This document shows, one piece after another, positions 42,831 through 51,082 of a stretch of DNA of 64,000 nt. The stretch comes from Ornithinimicrobium cryptoxanthini (GTDB lineage Bacteria > Actinomycetota > Actinomycetes > Actinomycetales > Dermatophilaceae): contig NZ_CP099490.1 of the NCBI RefSeq assembly GCF_023923205.1, positions 992,001 to 1,056,000 of the forward strand, in the 5' to 3' direction. The first letter of the stretch is position 1. Each line of letters begins with the position of its first letter. The position numbers were made by a program, and so were the translations under genes. The notes under the pieces are model-generated. The model saw only the letters and a program-made list of their open reading frames with translations, was not told where the DNA came from and searched no databases.

Positions 42831-43805
42831 GTGCCCACCCCGGTTCCTCCCAGCTATGCCGACGTCGAGGCGGCGGCTGCTGTCCTTCAGGGGCGAGCCC
42901 ACCGCACCCCCGTGCTCCGCTCGCGGCGCCTCGACGAGCTGGCCGGTTGCGAGGTCCACCTCAAGGCCGAGCACCTGCAGCGCGTCGGTGCCTTCAAGTT
43001 CCGTGGCGCGCTCACCGCGCTGTCGGCCTTCGACGAGCGCCAGCGCCGCGGCGGCGTGATCGCCTTCTCCTCCGGCAACCACGCCCAGGCGATCGCGCTC
43101 GCGGCCGCCGAGATCGGGATCCGCGCAGTGATCGTCATGCCGCACGACGCCCCGGCGCTGAAGGTGGCGGCGACGCAGGGCTACGGTGCGGAGGTGGTCC
43201 GCTATGACCGCTACACCCAGGACCGCGAACAGATCGCCGCCGAGCTGGCCGCCGATCAGGGGATGACCGTCGTCCCGCCCTATGACCACCCGCAGGTGAT
43301 CGCCGGGCAGGGCACTGTCGTCAAGGAGCTGCTTGAGGACGCAGGCCCGCTCGACGTGGTCGTCACGCCGCTGGGCGGGGGCGGACTGCTGTCCGGCAGC
43401 ATCCTGTCCGCCCGGGCGCTCGCCCCGCACGCACGGGTGTATGCCGTGGAGCCGGCTGCCGGCGACGACGGTCGCCAGTCCCTGCGGCAGGGGCGCATCG
43501 TCACCATCGACACCCCGCGCACGCTGGCCGACGGCGCGCAGACCACGCACCTGGGTCAGCTCACCTTCCCGATCATCGCCGAGGGGGTCACCGACATCGT
43601 GACGGCGACCGACGACCAGCTGGTCGAGACGATGCGGGTGATGGCCGGCGTCCTCAAGCAGGTCGTGGAGCCGACCGGTGTGCTGGCCCTCGCGGCCGTC
43701 CTCTCCGGCGCGGTCCCGGACACGGCCGGTCGGCGGGTGGGTGTGGTTCTCTCCGGCGGCAACATCGACCTGACCCGCTTCGCCGAGCTGGTAGGTGCCC
43801 CCTGA
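42831..43805 (+). CDS. PLP-dependent threonine dehydratase/serine racemase-type enzyme
   Basis: A 324-residue fold-type II PLP enzyme. The Schiff-base lysine is in VGAFKFRGALTALS, the phosphate cradle is VTPLGGGGLLSGS, FSSGNHAQAIALAA is the substrate loop and VVLSGGNIDL closes the site. There is no C-terminal ACT regulatory domain, so it belongs with catabolic threonine dehydratases, serine racemases or threo-3-hydroxyaspartate dehydratases. The leaderless GTG start follows TAGCCT. Coupled to an MFS transporter, it may belong to uptake and use of an amino acid; this is inference. Confidence 0.9.
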   Translation: MPTPVPPSYADVEAAAAVLQGRAHRTPVLRSRRLDELAGCEVHLKAEHLQRVGAFKFRGALTALSAFDERQRRGGVIAFSSGNHAQAIALAAAEIGIRAVIVMPHDAPALKVAATQGYGAEVVRYDRYTQDREQIAAELAADQGMTVVPPYDHPQVIAGQGTVVKELLEDAGPLDVVVTPLGGGGLLSGSILSARALAPHARVYAVEPAAGDDGRQSLRQGRIVTIDTPRTLADGAQTTHLGQLTFPIIAEGVTDIVTATDDQLVETMRVMAGVLKQVVEPTGVLALAAVLSGAVPDTAGRRVGVVLSGGNIDLTRFAELVGAP

Positions 43806-45046
43806 GCGACACCCTGCCCGCGGCACCTGAGCGACCGAGGATCTCCCGTGAGATCTGGATCCTGGTCGGCGCCGCCTTCGTCATCGCGATCGGGTTCGGC
43901 ATCGTCTCACCGGTCCTTCCGGCCTACGCGCGCTCCTTCGACGTCGGCGTGGCGGCGGCGTCGGTCATCGTCTCGGCGTTCGCGTTCTTCCGTCTCGTGT
44001 TTGCCCCGGCGGGCGGTCTGCTGGTCTCCCGCCTCGGTGAGCGTCCCGTCTATCTGGCGGGCCTGCTCGTGGTCGCCGCGTCCTCCTTCGCCACGGCCTT
44101 CGCGCAGAGCTATGGGCAGCTGCTCCTCTTCCGGGGCCTGGGCGGCATCGGCTCCACGATGTTCACCGTGTCGGCGATGGCACTGCTGGTCCGCCTCGCA
44201 CCGCCAGCCGCACGCGGACGGGTGTCGTCGGCATACGGCTCGGCCTTCCTGATCGGTGGCATGGTCGGTCCGTTGCTGGGTGGCGCCCTCGCGGGCTTCG
44301 GTCTGCGGGCGCCGTTCATCGTGTATGGCGTGGCGCTGGTCCTCGCCGCTCTCGTCGTCGGCATCGGGCTGGGTGGGGCGCGCCTGCGCCCTGCGCCGGG
44401 TGCCGCCACGCGGCCGCCCCTGACGCTGCGGGAGGCGTTGCAGTCGCCGGTCTATCGCGCAGTCCTGGTCTCCGGGATGGCCAACGGGTGGACCAACTTC
44501 GGGGTCCGGATGGCGCTGCTGCCCCTCCTGGCGGCCGCGGTCCTGGACGAGCCGTGGGTGGCCGGCGCGGTGCTGGCCGTCGGTGCGGTGGGGACCGCTG
44601 GGACCCTGCAGTTCTCGGGCAGGTGGGTGGATCGGGTGGGCCGCCGGCCCCTGGTGATCGCGGGGCTGCTGGTGATGGCGGCGTCGTTCGGGCTGATCGG
44701 GGTAGCGCAGAGTCCCGCCCTGTCCACCGGCACCGGCCTGGGCGTGCTGTTTGCCCTGTCGGTGACCGCGGGCGTCGGGGCGGGACTGGTCAACCCGGCC
44801 CAGCAGGCAGCCGTCGCCGACGTCGTCGGGCACGACCGCAGCGGCGGCACCGTGCTGTCCAGCTTCCAGATGTCGCAGGACGGGGGAGCGATCGTCGGGC
44901 CGATCCTGGTCGGGGTGGTGGCGGACACGGTCGGGTTCGGCGCGGCGTTCGCGCTCACGGGCGTGGTCTGCCTGGTCGGGGTCTTCCCGTGGCTGCGTGC
45001 GCCGGAGCCGTTGGGGGCCGATCACGGCAAGGCCGGCCACGGCTAG
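43802..45046 (+). CDS. MFS transporter with probable CTG start
   Basis: A 414-residue, 12-span major facilitator protein. The conserved loop after span 2 is GGLLVSRLGERPVYLAGLLV, and the second half repeats it at FSGRWVDRVGRRPLVIAGLL. From the previous stop to 43949 the frame contains no ATG, GTG or TTG, and starting at GTG 43949 would remove the first span (EIWILVGAAFVIAIGFGIVS). CTG at 43802 overlaps the preceding TGA by four bases, and AGGT lies six bases upstream. Substrate unknown. Confidence 0.85.
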   Translation: MSDTLPAAPERPRISREIWILVGAAFVIAIGFGIVSPVLPAYARSFDVGVAAASVIVSAFAFFRLVFAPAGGLLVSRLGERPVYLAGLLVVAASSFATAFAQSYGQLLLFRGLGGIGSTMFTVSAMALLVRLAPPAARGRVSSAYGSAFLIGGMVGPLLGGALAGFGLRAPFIVYGVALVLAALVVGIGLGGARLRPAPGAATRPPLTLREALQSPVYRAVLVSGMANGWTNFGVRMALLPLLAAAVLDEPWVAGAVLAVGAVGTAGTLQFSGRWVDRVGRRPLVIAGLLVMAASFGLIGVAQSPALSTGTGLGVLFALSVTAGVGAGLVNPAQQAAVADVVGHDRSGGTVLSSFQMSQDGGAIVGPILVGVVADTVGFGAAFALTGVVCLVGVFPWLRAPEPLGADHGKAGHG

Positions 45047-45057
45047 GCCGGCCACGG

Positions 45058-45555
45058 CTAGGCCAGCGCGTCGCCCTTGAAGACATAGGTGCGATAGGCC
45101 CAGAACCGGAACAGCGTGCCGAGCACCAGGCCGACGCCGTTAGCGCTGATGTTGTCGGCAAGCTGGCTGTCCAGGCCCAGGACATAGCGGGAGAAGCCCA
45201 GGCAGGCCACCGCGATCCCGAGCCCCAGGATGTTGAACCACACGAAGAGCACGAACTCGTGGGTCACTGCGGCGCGGCGGCGGTGCCGGAAGGTCCAGTA
45301 GCGGTTGCCCAGCCAGGAGAAGACCGTGGCGATCGCCGTGGCCAGGATCTTGGCCCGCAGCGGGATGTCGTGCAGCGGTCCGTCGAACCCTCCGCCGGGC
45401 AGGCCGAAGACGAAGTAGTTGTAGAGCGAGGTGTCCAGGATGAACGCCAGCAGACCGATGGTGCCGAACTTGGCGACCTCGCGGGCCAGCAGGTCATAGG
45501 CTCTCCGGATCCGCCCGAGGAGCCCTGTGTCGCTGCGCGGGCGCGTCCGGGTCAC
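45058..45555 (-). CDS. GtrA family membrane protein
   Basis: A 165-residue protein with four predicted spans: KFGTIGLLAFILDTSLYNYF, ILATAIATVFSWLGNRYWTF, FVLFVWFNILGLGIAVACLG and SANGVGLVLGTLFRFWAYRT. The RYWTFRHRR and FRFWAYRTYVFKG endings match the family. GtrA proteins flip or assist undecaprenyl-linked sugars in cell-surface glycan synthesis. The GTG start is six bases after TAGACT. It lies next to purK/purE as in the Rv3275c-Rv3277 region. Confidence 0.9.
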   Translation of the reverse strand: MTRTRPRSDTGLLGRIRRAYDLLAREVAKFGTIGLLAFILDTSLYNYFVFGLPGGGFDGPLHDIPLRAKILATAIATVFSWLGNRYWTFRHRRRAAVTHEFVLFVWFNILGLGIAVACLGFSRYVLGLDSQLADNISANGVGLVLGTLFRFWAYRTYVFKGDALA

Positions 45556-45561
45556 GCCGGG

Positions 45562-45567
45562 AGTCTA
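45562..45567 (-). promoter_or_regulatory. -10 element of the GtrA gene
   Basis: TAGACT ends six bases before the GTG at 45555. Confidence 0.6.
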
Positions 45568-45617
45568 CGTCCGGGCGCTGTGTGGAGTTCCCCGGCAACT
45601 CAGGCACCGCCAGGCGC

Positions 45618-45623
45618 TAGGGT
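45618..45623 (+). promoter_or_regulatory. -10 element of the 45631 gene
   Basis: TAGGGT ends seven bases before the ATG at 45631. Confidence 0.6.
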
Positions 45624-45630
45624 CCGATGC

Positions 45631-46092
45631 ATGTGGCCCTTCTCGCGTCAGTGGACGGCACCGTCCCCGCAGCACTGCCGCTGCGCCAGGCACCTTGACG
45701 ACGCCCTGCTGGCCACGGTGCTGCCGCGCGCGGCAGCCTGGCTGCACGAGGCCGGCGAAGATGTGCCACCCACCGCCATCGGCTCCCTCATCGACCACGA
45801 GGAGCTGGGTGTCGAGCCCCCGGAGCCGGGGGGCGAGCCGGACGAGGAGCTGCTGGAGGAGGGCTTCCACTACTCCCTGTGGCTGGGTGATGCTGCTCGG
45901 CTGCACTATGACGACGAGGCGACACCGGTCGCGACGGTCCTGGGCCAGCACCGGGGCATCAGGAAGGCCCAGCAGGAGGACCGCGAGATCATCCTCATCA
46001 AGGCGCCCCGGCTCTGTCCCGACGGGGCTCTCACGGCGCTGGCGCTGAGCCTGGCAGACCCCCGCGTCCGCCTGGCGCGCGCCCCCGACTGA
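45631..46092 (+). CDS. Conserved-looking cytoplasmic protein of unknown function
   Basis: A 153-residue soluble protein starting MWPFSRQWTAPSPQHCRCAR, with two closely spaced cysteines, an acidic middle (ELGVEPPEPGGEPDEELLEE) and an ordered C-terminus (LIKAPRLCPDGALTALALSL). No family was recognised. The frame is supported by codon usage, by a -10 element seven bases before the ATG and by its tight placement upstream of purK, with which it may be cotranscribed. Confidence 0.72.
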   Translation: MWPFSRQWTAPSPQHCRCARHLDDALLATVLPRAAAWLHEAGEDVPPTAIGSLIDHEELGVEPPEPGGEPDEELLEEGFHYSLWLGDAARLHYDDEATPVATVLGQHRGIRKAQQEDREIILIKAPRLCPDGALTALALSLADPRVRLARAPD

Positions 46093-46106
46093 GTCTGGGG
46101 GTGCCT

Positions 46107-46112
46107 TAGGGT
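46107..46112 (+). promoter_or_regulatory. -10 element of purK
   Basis: TAGGGT ends seven bases before the GTG at 46120 and excludes the earlier in-frame GTG at 46111, which overlaps the hexamer. Confidence 0.6.
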
Positions 46113-46119
46113 GGCCGAC

Positions 46120-47328
46120 GTGACGAAGTCTCCTGGACCACTGCGCGCGGAGGGCGGCTTCCCGGTCGTCGGGATCATCGGCGGCGGTCAGCTCGCCCGG
46201 ATGAGCCAGCAGCCGGCGATCGCGCTCTCCCTCACCCTGTCCGTGCTGGCCGAGTCACCGACGGCCGCTGCGGCGCTCGTGGTGCCGCACGCACCGGTCG
46301 GGGACCACACCGATGTCGAGACGGTGCGCGCCTTCGCCCAGGACGTCGACGTGGTCACCTTCGACCATGAGCACGTGCCACCGCAGGTCATCTCGGCGCT
46401 CCTGGCCGACGGTCGTCAGGTCCATCCCGGTCCCGAGGCGTTGCTGCACGCGCAGGACAAGATCGTCATGCGCCGGCGCCTGACCGAGCTGGGCATCCCG
46501 TGCCCGCGGTGGACGGCGGCGACCTCGGCGCAGGACGTCACGGCGTTCGGCGAGGAGATCGGCTGGCCGGTGATCGCCAAGACCCCCAGGGGTGGGTATG
46601 ACGGCAAGGGGGTGCGTCGGATCTCCTCGGCGGCGGAGGTGGCTGACTGGCTGGAGGTGGTCGGCCAGGAGGGTCCGATGCGCGAGGGTGTGCTGCTCGA
46701 GGAGTCGGTGGACTTCACCCGCGAGCTGGCCGCCATGGTCGCCCGCAGCCCCAGCGGTCAGGCCGCGACCTGGCCCGTCGTCGAGACCGTCCAGACCAAC
46801 AGCATCTGCACCGAGGTGATCGCCCCGGCCCCCGGTCTCGACCCGGACCTGGCCTCGCGGATCGGCGAGGCGGCGCTGCGGATCGCCGGGGCGCTCGGGG
46901 TCACCGGCGTGATGGCCGTCGAGCTGTTCGAGGTGAGGGACGCGCAGACCGGTGCTCCGGCATACCTCGTCAACGAGCTCGCGATGCGGCCGCACAACTC
47001 GGGCCACTGGAGCATCGACGGAGCGGTGACCAGCCAGTTCGAGCAGCACCTGCGGGCCGTCCTGGACCTGCCCCTGGGCGACCCGTCGGCGCGGCAGCGC
47101 TGGGCGGTGATGGCCAACGTGCTGGGGGGCGAGCACCCTGACTTGTATCCCACCTATCGGCACCTGATGGCGCGCGACCCCGGGCTCAAGGTCCACCTCT
47201 ATGGCAAGGGAGTGCGGCCCGGTCGCAAGCTCGGGCACGTGACGGTCACCGGCGATGGTGATCTTGAGGAGCTGCGCGCACGGGCCCGGCACGCCGCCGA
47301 CTATCTGCAGGGAGTCATCGATGAGTGA
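46120..47328 (+). CDS. purK: N5-carboxyaminoimidazole ribonucleotide synthase
   Basis: An ATP-grasp enzyme of 402 residues that converts AIR, ATP and bicarbonate to N5-CAIR in purine synthesis. It shows [20 protein letters not shown] at the N-terminus, the ATP loop [44 protein letters not shown] and [19 protein letters not shown]. The product goes to PurE, whose gene overlaps by eight bases. The GTG at 46120 is chosen because it lies seven bases after TAGGGT. Confidence 0.95.
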   Translation: MTKSPGPLRAEGGFPVVGIIGGGQLARMSQQPAIALSLTLSVLAESPTAAAALVVPHAPVGDHTDVETVRAFAQDVDVVTFDHEHVPPQVISALLADGRQVHPGPEALLHAQDKIVMRRRLTELGIPCPRWTAATSAQDVTAFGEEIGWPVIAKTPRGGYDGKGVRRISSAAEVADWLEVVGQEGPMREGVLLEESVDFTRELAAMVARSPSGQAATWPVVETVQTNSICTEVIAPAPGLDPDLASRIGEAALRIAGALGVTGVMAVELFEVRDAQTGAPAYLVNELAMRPHNSGHWSIDGAVTSQFEQHLRAVLDLPLGDPSARQRWAVMANVLGGEHPDLYPTYRHLMARDPGLKVHLYGKGVRPGRKLGHVTVTGDGDLEELRARARHAADYLQGVIDE

Positions 47329-47842
47329 GATTGGCAGCGCGGGCCCCGTCGTCGGGCTGGTGATGGGCAGCGACAGCGACTGGCCGGTCATGGAGGCGGC
47401 GGCTGCCGTCCTCGAGGAGTTCGGCGTGGCCTTCAAGGCGGACGTCGTCTCGGCGCACCGGATGCCGACGGAGATGATCGACTATGGCCGGTCGGCCGCC
47501 GACCGTGGGCTGCGGGTGATCATCGCCGGCGCCGGGGGAGCGGCCCACCTGCCGGGGATGCTGGCGTCGGTGACGGTGCTGCCGGTGATCGGGGTGCCCG
47601 TGCCGCTGAAGCACCTGGACGGCATGGACTCGCTGCTGTCGATCGTGCAGATGCCTGGGGGGATCCCGGTTGCCACGGTGTCGATCGCTGGGGCCAAGAA
47701 CGCCGGGCTGCTCGCCGTGCGGATGCTCGGTGCCGGGGACGGGGCGGAGGCGACGCGGCTGCGGGAGGCCCTGTCGGCATACGCCTCGGAGCTGCGCGAC
47801 CAGGCCCACGCCAAGGGTGAGAAGCTGCGCCACCAATTTTGA
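47321..47842 (+). CDS. purE: N5-carboxyaminoimidazole ribonucleotide mutase
   Basis: A 173-residue class I PurE that isomerises N5-CAIR to CAIR. Signature parts are [35 protein letters not shown] with the catalytic histidine, [17 protein letters not shown] and the [16 protein letters not shown] loop. The ATG overlaps the end of purK. The last codons and the TGA stop fall inside the first unit of a 32-bp repeat pair, so the repeat inserted at, or defines, the gene end. Confidence 0.95.
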   Translation: MSEIGSAGPVVGLVMGSDSDWPVMEAAAAVLEEFGVAFKADVVSAHRMPTEMIDYGRSAADRGLRVIIAGAGGAAHLPGMLASVTVLPVIGVPVPLKHLDGMDSLLSIVQMPGGIPVATVSIAGAKNAGLLAVRMLGAGDGAEATRLREALSAYASELRDQAHAKGEKLRHQF

Positions 47843-47893
47843 TAGTGGTTTCGTCGGCGTTTCCCACATTTTCGTAGTGGTTTCGTCGGTCCG
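47834..47893 (+). repeat. Two 32-bp repeat units overlapping the purE stop
   Basis: GGTTTCG at 47847 and 47879 are 32 apart; units read ATTTTGATAGTGGTTTCG and ATTTTCGTAGTGGTTTCG. The first provides the TGA of purE. Confidence 0.85.
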
Positions 47894-47952
47894 AACGCGT
47901 GCCCAGATTTCGAGCGACAGAACCTTCCCGGCACCGCAGAGGTCTAGTAGGT

Positions 47953-48474
47953 GTGAGCAGCTCCCAGAAGCGTGAAGCCGACTTCGCCGCGTTCGTCGCG
48001 GCCCAGTCAGCCCAGCTCGTGCACTTCGCCCGGGTGCTGTGCGGAGACCTGCACCAGGCTCAGGACCTCGTGCAGGGAGCGCTGGAGAAGGTCTACCGAG
48101 TATGGCGCAAGCGCGAGATCGAGCATCCGTTCGCCTATTCGCGGCGGGCCGTGCTCAACCAGTACCTGTCGGGTGGGCGCAACCGCTGGCGTGAGACGCC
48201 GGTCGCCGACCCGTCGGACCACCACCAGCAGCCCGGGCCGGACCATGCGACCGAGGTGGTCACCCGGGACGCGCTGCTGGCGGCGCTGGCCGGCCTCACC
48301 CCGCGTGAGCGGGCAGTCATCGTCCTGCGCTACCAGCAGGACCTCACCGAGGCCGCGACCGCCGAGCAGCTCGGCATCCGGGTCGGCACCGTCAAGAGCA
48401 CCGCCTCCCGGGCGATGGCCAAACTGCGCACCTCGCCCGACCTCATCGAGACCACCCGTGGGAGAACATCATGA
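47953..48474 (+). CDS. SigE-family ECF RNA polymerase sigma factor
   Basis: A 173-residue sigma-70 family protein. Region 2 is ARVLCGDLHQAQDLVQGALE and KVYRVWRKREIEHPFAYSRR; region 4 is ALAGLTPRERAVIVLRYQQD then TAEQLGIRVGTVKSTASRAM. The wording is that of the actinobacterial SigE/SCO5511-type small sigma factors. Its stop overlaps by four bases the start of a membrane protein that probably acts as its anti-sigma partner. The GTG at 47953 gives the expected N-terminal length. Confidence 0.9.
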   Translation: MSSSQKREADFAAFVAAQSAQLVHFARVLCGDLHQAQDLVQGALEKVYRVWRKREIEHPFAYSRRAVLNQYLSGGRNRWRETPVADPSDHHQQPGPDHATEVVTRDALLAALAGLTPRERAVIVLRYQQDLTEAATAEQLGIRVGTVKSTASRAMAKLRTSPDLIETTRGRTS

Positions 48475-49094
48475 GCAGTCACACCGAGCAGGCCCTGCGC
48501 GAGGCGCTGGGGTTTGACCCCCAGACACCGTCGCTGCAGGTCGAGTCGATCATCGAGGCCGTCGACCGCAGTCGTCGACGCAGCATGTGGGCCGGGGCCG
48601 CCGCTGCCAGCGTGGCCCTTGCCGCGGCCGGTGGGATCGCCGTCGCCACCCTGTCCGACGACGTCATCGAGCCCGTGCCGGCCGGCGTGACCGAGGTGAG
48701 CGGGACCTTCGAGATCGGGACGGGGTGGGAGATGGTGGTCGACGGACAAGGCCTGTGCCTGGCGAACGAGGCCCGCACCGTCTATGACTGCGGAGTGGAT
48801 GTCGCCTTCCGGGAGGGCTCCACGTTCAGCTGGTCCGACGGGACGTCAGGCCCGCAGATCTACGCCTGGGTGGTGCGTGACAGCACGGCCACCGCGGCCC
48901 TGGAGAAGTCCCAGGGCGGGACAATCTCGGCACAGGTGTATCGCGTGCCGGACCTCGACGTCTCGATCGCGGTCGCCCAGCTCCTTCCCCAGGACCCGGC
49001 CGGGTGGCAGCGGGTGTCGCGCGACGAGGCGGACACGGTGACCGACGTGGTGCCATTCCAGGCCGGCGACGACAGCGTGCCCACGCGCGGCTGA
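48471..49094 (+). CDS. Membrane-anchored protein, probable anti-sigma partner
   Basis: A 207-residue protein: a short cytoplasmic N-terminal region (residues 1-38, SLQVESIIEAVDRSRRR), one span (SMWAGAAAASVALAAAGGIA) and an extracytoplasmic domain with two cysteines (GLCLANEARTVYDCGVD). This topology and the ATGA coupling to the sigma gene suggest a regulator of that sigma factor, although no zinc-binding anti-sigma motif is present. An exported product needing the sigma factor is the alternative. Confidence 0.75.
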   Translation: MSSHTEQALREALGFDPQTPSLQVESIIEAVDRSRRRSMWAGAAAASVALAAAGGIAVATLSDDVIEPVPAGVTEVSGTFEIGTGWEMVVDGQGLCLANEARTVYDCGVDVAFREGSTFSWSDGTSGPQIYAWVVRDSTATAALEKSQGGTISAQVYRVPDLDVSIAVAQLLPQDPAGWQRVSRDEADTVTDVVPFQAGDDSVPTRG

Positions 49095-49125
49095 TCCGAC
49101 CCGAGCGCGGGACGCGAGGGCACAG

Positions 49126-49213
49126 ACCGACGAAACCCCTACGAAGTTGCGGGGCTGACCTACGAAACCCCTGCAAAAATGCGGGGGAGGCCCACGAAAC
49201 CCCTGCAAAAATT
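49126..49213 (+). repeat. Three 32-bp repeat units before mutA
   Basis: CGAAACC at 49131, 49163 and 49195 are exactly 32 apart. The units read ACGAAACCCCTACGAAGTTG, ACGAAACCCCTGCAAAAATG and a copy of the latter. They start about 30 bp after the stop of the membrane protein gene and end seven bases before the mutA -10. Confidence 0.88.
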
Positions 49214-49219
49214 GGGCAC

Positions 49220-49225
49220 TACGAT
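49220..49225 (+). promoter_or_regulatory. -10 element of the mutA-mutB-meaB operon
   Basis: TACGAT ends six bases before the ATG at 49232. There is no room for a cobalamin riboswitch between this element and the gene. Confidence 0.65.
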
Positions 49226-49231
49226 CGGGGC

Positions 49232-51082
49232 ATGTCGACACCGAGCGCCGACCAACTGCCCCTGGCCCCGGACGGGGCGCCGCCCCAGGAGGACTGGGAG
49301 GGCGCCGTCGCGGCGGTGCTGCGCAGGAGCGGGCGCCTCACCAGTGACGACCCCGACTCCGCAGCCTGGGGCGCGCTGACCACCACCACGCTGGACGGCA
49401 TCCCGGTCCTGCCGCTCGGCACCCCCGACACGGCCGCCGAGCTGCCCGACGCGGGTCTGCCGGGCCAGGTGCCGTTCACCCGCGGGACTACCGCGACGCG
49501 GCCGTTCGGCTCGTGGGACATCCGCGCCCGCTTCGAGGACCCGGACGCCGAGCTGACCGCCCAGCACGTCACCGAGGACCTCGAGAACGGCGTCAACTCT
49601 CTGTGGCTCGTCCTCGGCGACGCCGGCATCGCCATCGAGGATCTCGACACGGTCCTCGAGCCCGTGCTGCTGGACCTCGCGCCCGTCGTGCTCGACGCCC
49701 CGCAGCGTCCCGTCCTGGCCGCATCGGAGTTCGTCCGACACATGGTCCGCCGGGGCGTGCAGCCCGCCGCCGGCACCAACCTCGGGGCCAACCCGATCGG
49801 CCACCGCGACAAGCGGCCGATGGCCAAGGAGGTCGTCCGCGACGTCGCCGACCTGGCCGTCCGCGAAGGCCTGAAGGCGGTCATGGTCGACGGCACCGCC
49901 GTGCACGACCGCGGCGGCTCCGACGTCCAGGAGCTGGCCTACACGATCGCCGCCGGGGCCGAGTACCTCCGCCTCCTCGCCCAGGCCGGCCACGACCCGG
50001 CCACCGCCGCGCGCCTCATCGAGTTCCGTTATGCCGCAACGGCCGAGCAGTTCCCCACCATCGCCAAGTTCCGCGCCGCGCGCCGCCTCTGGGCACGCGT
50101 CCTGGAGCTCAGCCACGTCGACCCGGCTCGCCAGGGTCAGTCCCAGCACGCGGTCACCTCACGACCGATGATGACCCGCTACGACCCCTACACCAACATG
50201 CTGCGCACCACCGTCGCCGCGTTCTCCGCCGGCGTCGGCGGTGCCGGCGCCGTCACGGTCCTGCCATTCGACGAGCCGCTCGGCCTGCCGGAGTCGTTCA
50301 GCCGCCGGATCGCGCGCAACACCTCCAGCCTGCTCGCCGCCGAGGCGCACATCGCCGAGGTCACCGACCCGGCAGGCGGGTCGCACGCCGTCGAGCGCCT
50401 CACCGAGGACCTTGCCGTCGCCGCCTGGGAGCTCTTCGGCCGGGTCGAGGAGGACGGCGGTCTGATCCACGACCTCAGGGACGGCTCCTGGGACCGGGCC
50501 ATCGCCGAGGTGGTGCAGCGCCGCCGCGACCAGGTCGCCCGCCGCACCCGACCGATCACCGGCCTCACCGAGTTCCCCCAGGTCGCCGAGACGCTGCCGC
50601 ACCGCCGGGCGTATGCCGTGCCTCGCCAGGTCGTCCGCCACGGCGCTGACTTCGAGAACCTGCGCGACCAGCCGGCGCCCCACCCGCTGTTCGTAGCCAC
50701 CATGGGCACGGTCGCGCAGCACACCGCCCGCGCCACCTTCCTCACCAACCTGCTGGCAGCCGGCGGCATCACCGCCCACGCCGTGGGCTCCAGCACCGGC
50801 GTCGAGGACGTCCTGGCCGCCTACCACGGCGAGAAGGTCGTCGCCCTGGCCGGGACCGACCAGGCGTATGCCGAGTGGGGACCTGATCTCGTCACCGCCC
50901 TTCGCGGGGCGGGAGCCCAGCACGTCCTGCTGGCCGGCAAGCCAGTCGAGGGCCTGGAGGTCGACGACAACGCCGCGATGGGCCTGGACGCCCTGGCCTT
51001 CCTGCACCGCACCCGCGAGCGACTCGGCGTCACTGCCGATCCCGATGCCAGTGCCCGTCCCACCACGGAGTCAGCCCGATGA
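49232..51082 (+). CDS. mutA: Methylmalonyl-CoA mutase small subunit
   Basis: A 616-residue protein homologous to the catalytic subunit but lacking the cobalamin-binding DGHDRG histidine loop, as expected for the beta subunit. It shows the TIM-barrel segments [40 protein letters not shown] and [20 protein letters not shown], and a degenerate C-terminal flavodoxin-like domain ([20 protein letters not shown]). It pairs with MutB to convert methylmalonyl-CoA to succinyl-CoA. The stop overlaps the mutB start by four bases. Confidence 0.93.
   Translation: MSTPSADQLPLAPDGAPPQEDWEGAVAAVLRRSGRLTSDDPDSAAWGALTTTTLDGIPVLPLGTPDTAAELPDAGLPGQVPFTRGTTATRPFGSWDIRARFEDPDAELTAQHVTEDLENGVNSLWLVLGDAGIAIEDLDTVLEPVLLDLAPVVLDAPQRPVLAASEFVRHMVRRGVQPAAGTNLGANPIGHRDKRPMAKEVVRDVADLAVREGLKAVMVDGTAVHDRGGSDVQELAYTIAAGAEYLRLLAQAGHDPATAARLIEFRYAATAEQFPTIAKFRAARRLWARVLELSHVDPARQGQSQHAVTSRPMMTRYDPYTNMLRTTVAAFSAGVGGAGAVTVLPFDEPLGLPESFSRRIARNTSSLLAAEAHIAEVTDPAGGSHAVERLTEDLAVAAWELFGRVEEDGGLIHDLRDGSWDRAIAEVVQRRRDQVARRTRPITGLTEFPQVAETLPHRRAYAVPRQVVRHGADFENLRDQPAPHPLFVATMGTVAQHTARATFLTNLLAAGGITAHAVGSSTGVEDVLAAYHGEKVVALAGTDQAYAEWGPDLVTALRGAGAQHVLLAGKPVEGLEVDDNAAMGLDALAFLHRTRERLGVTADPDASARPTTESAR

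Noticed and set aside
43802..43949. Frameshift or truncation of the MFS gene
   Set aside because: The frame is intact through the first span; only a canonical start codon is missing, which CTG explains.
49095..49231. Cobalamin riboswitch before mutA
   Set aside because: The interval holds three 32-bp repeats and a -10 six bases from the start, leaving no leader RNA.
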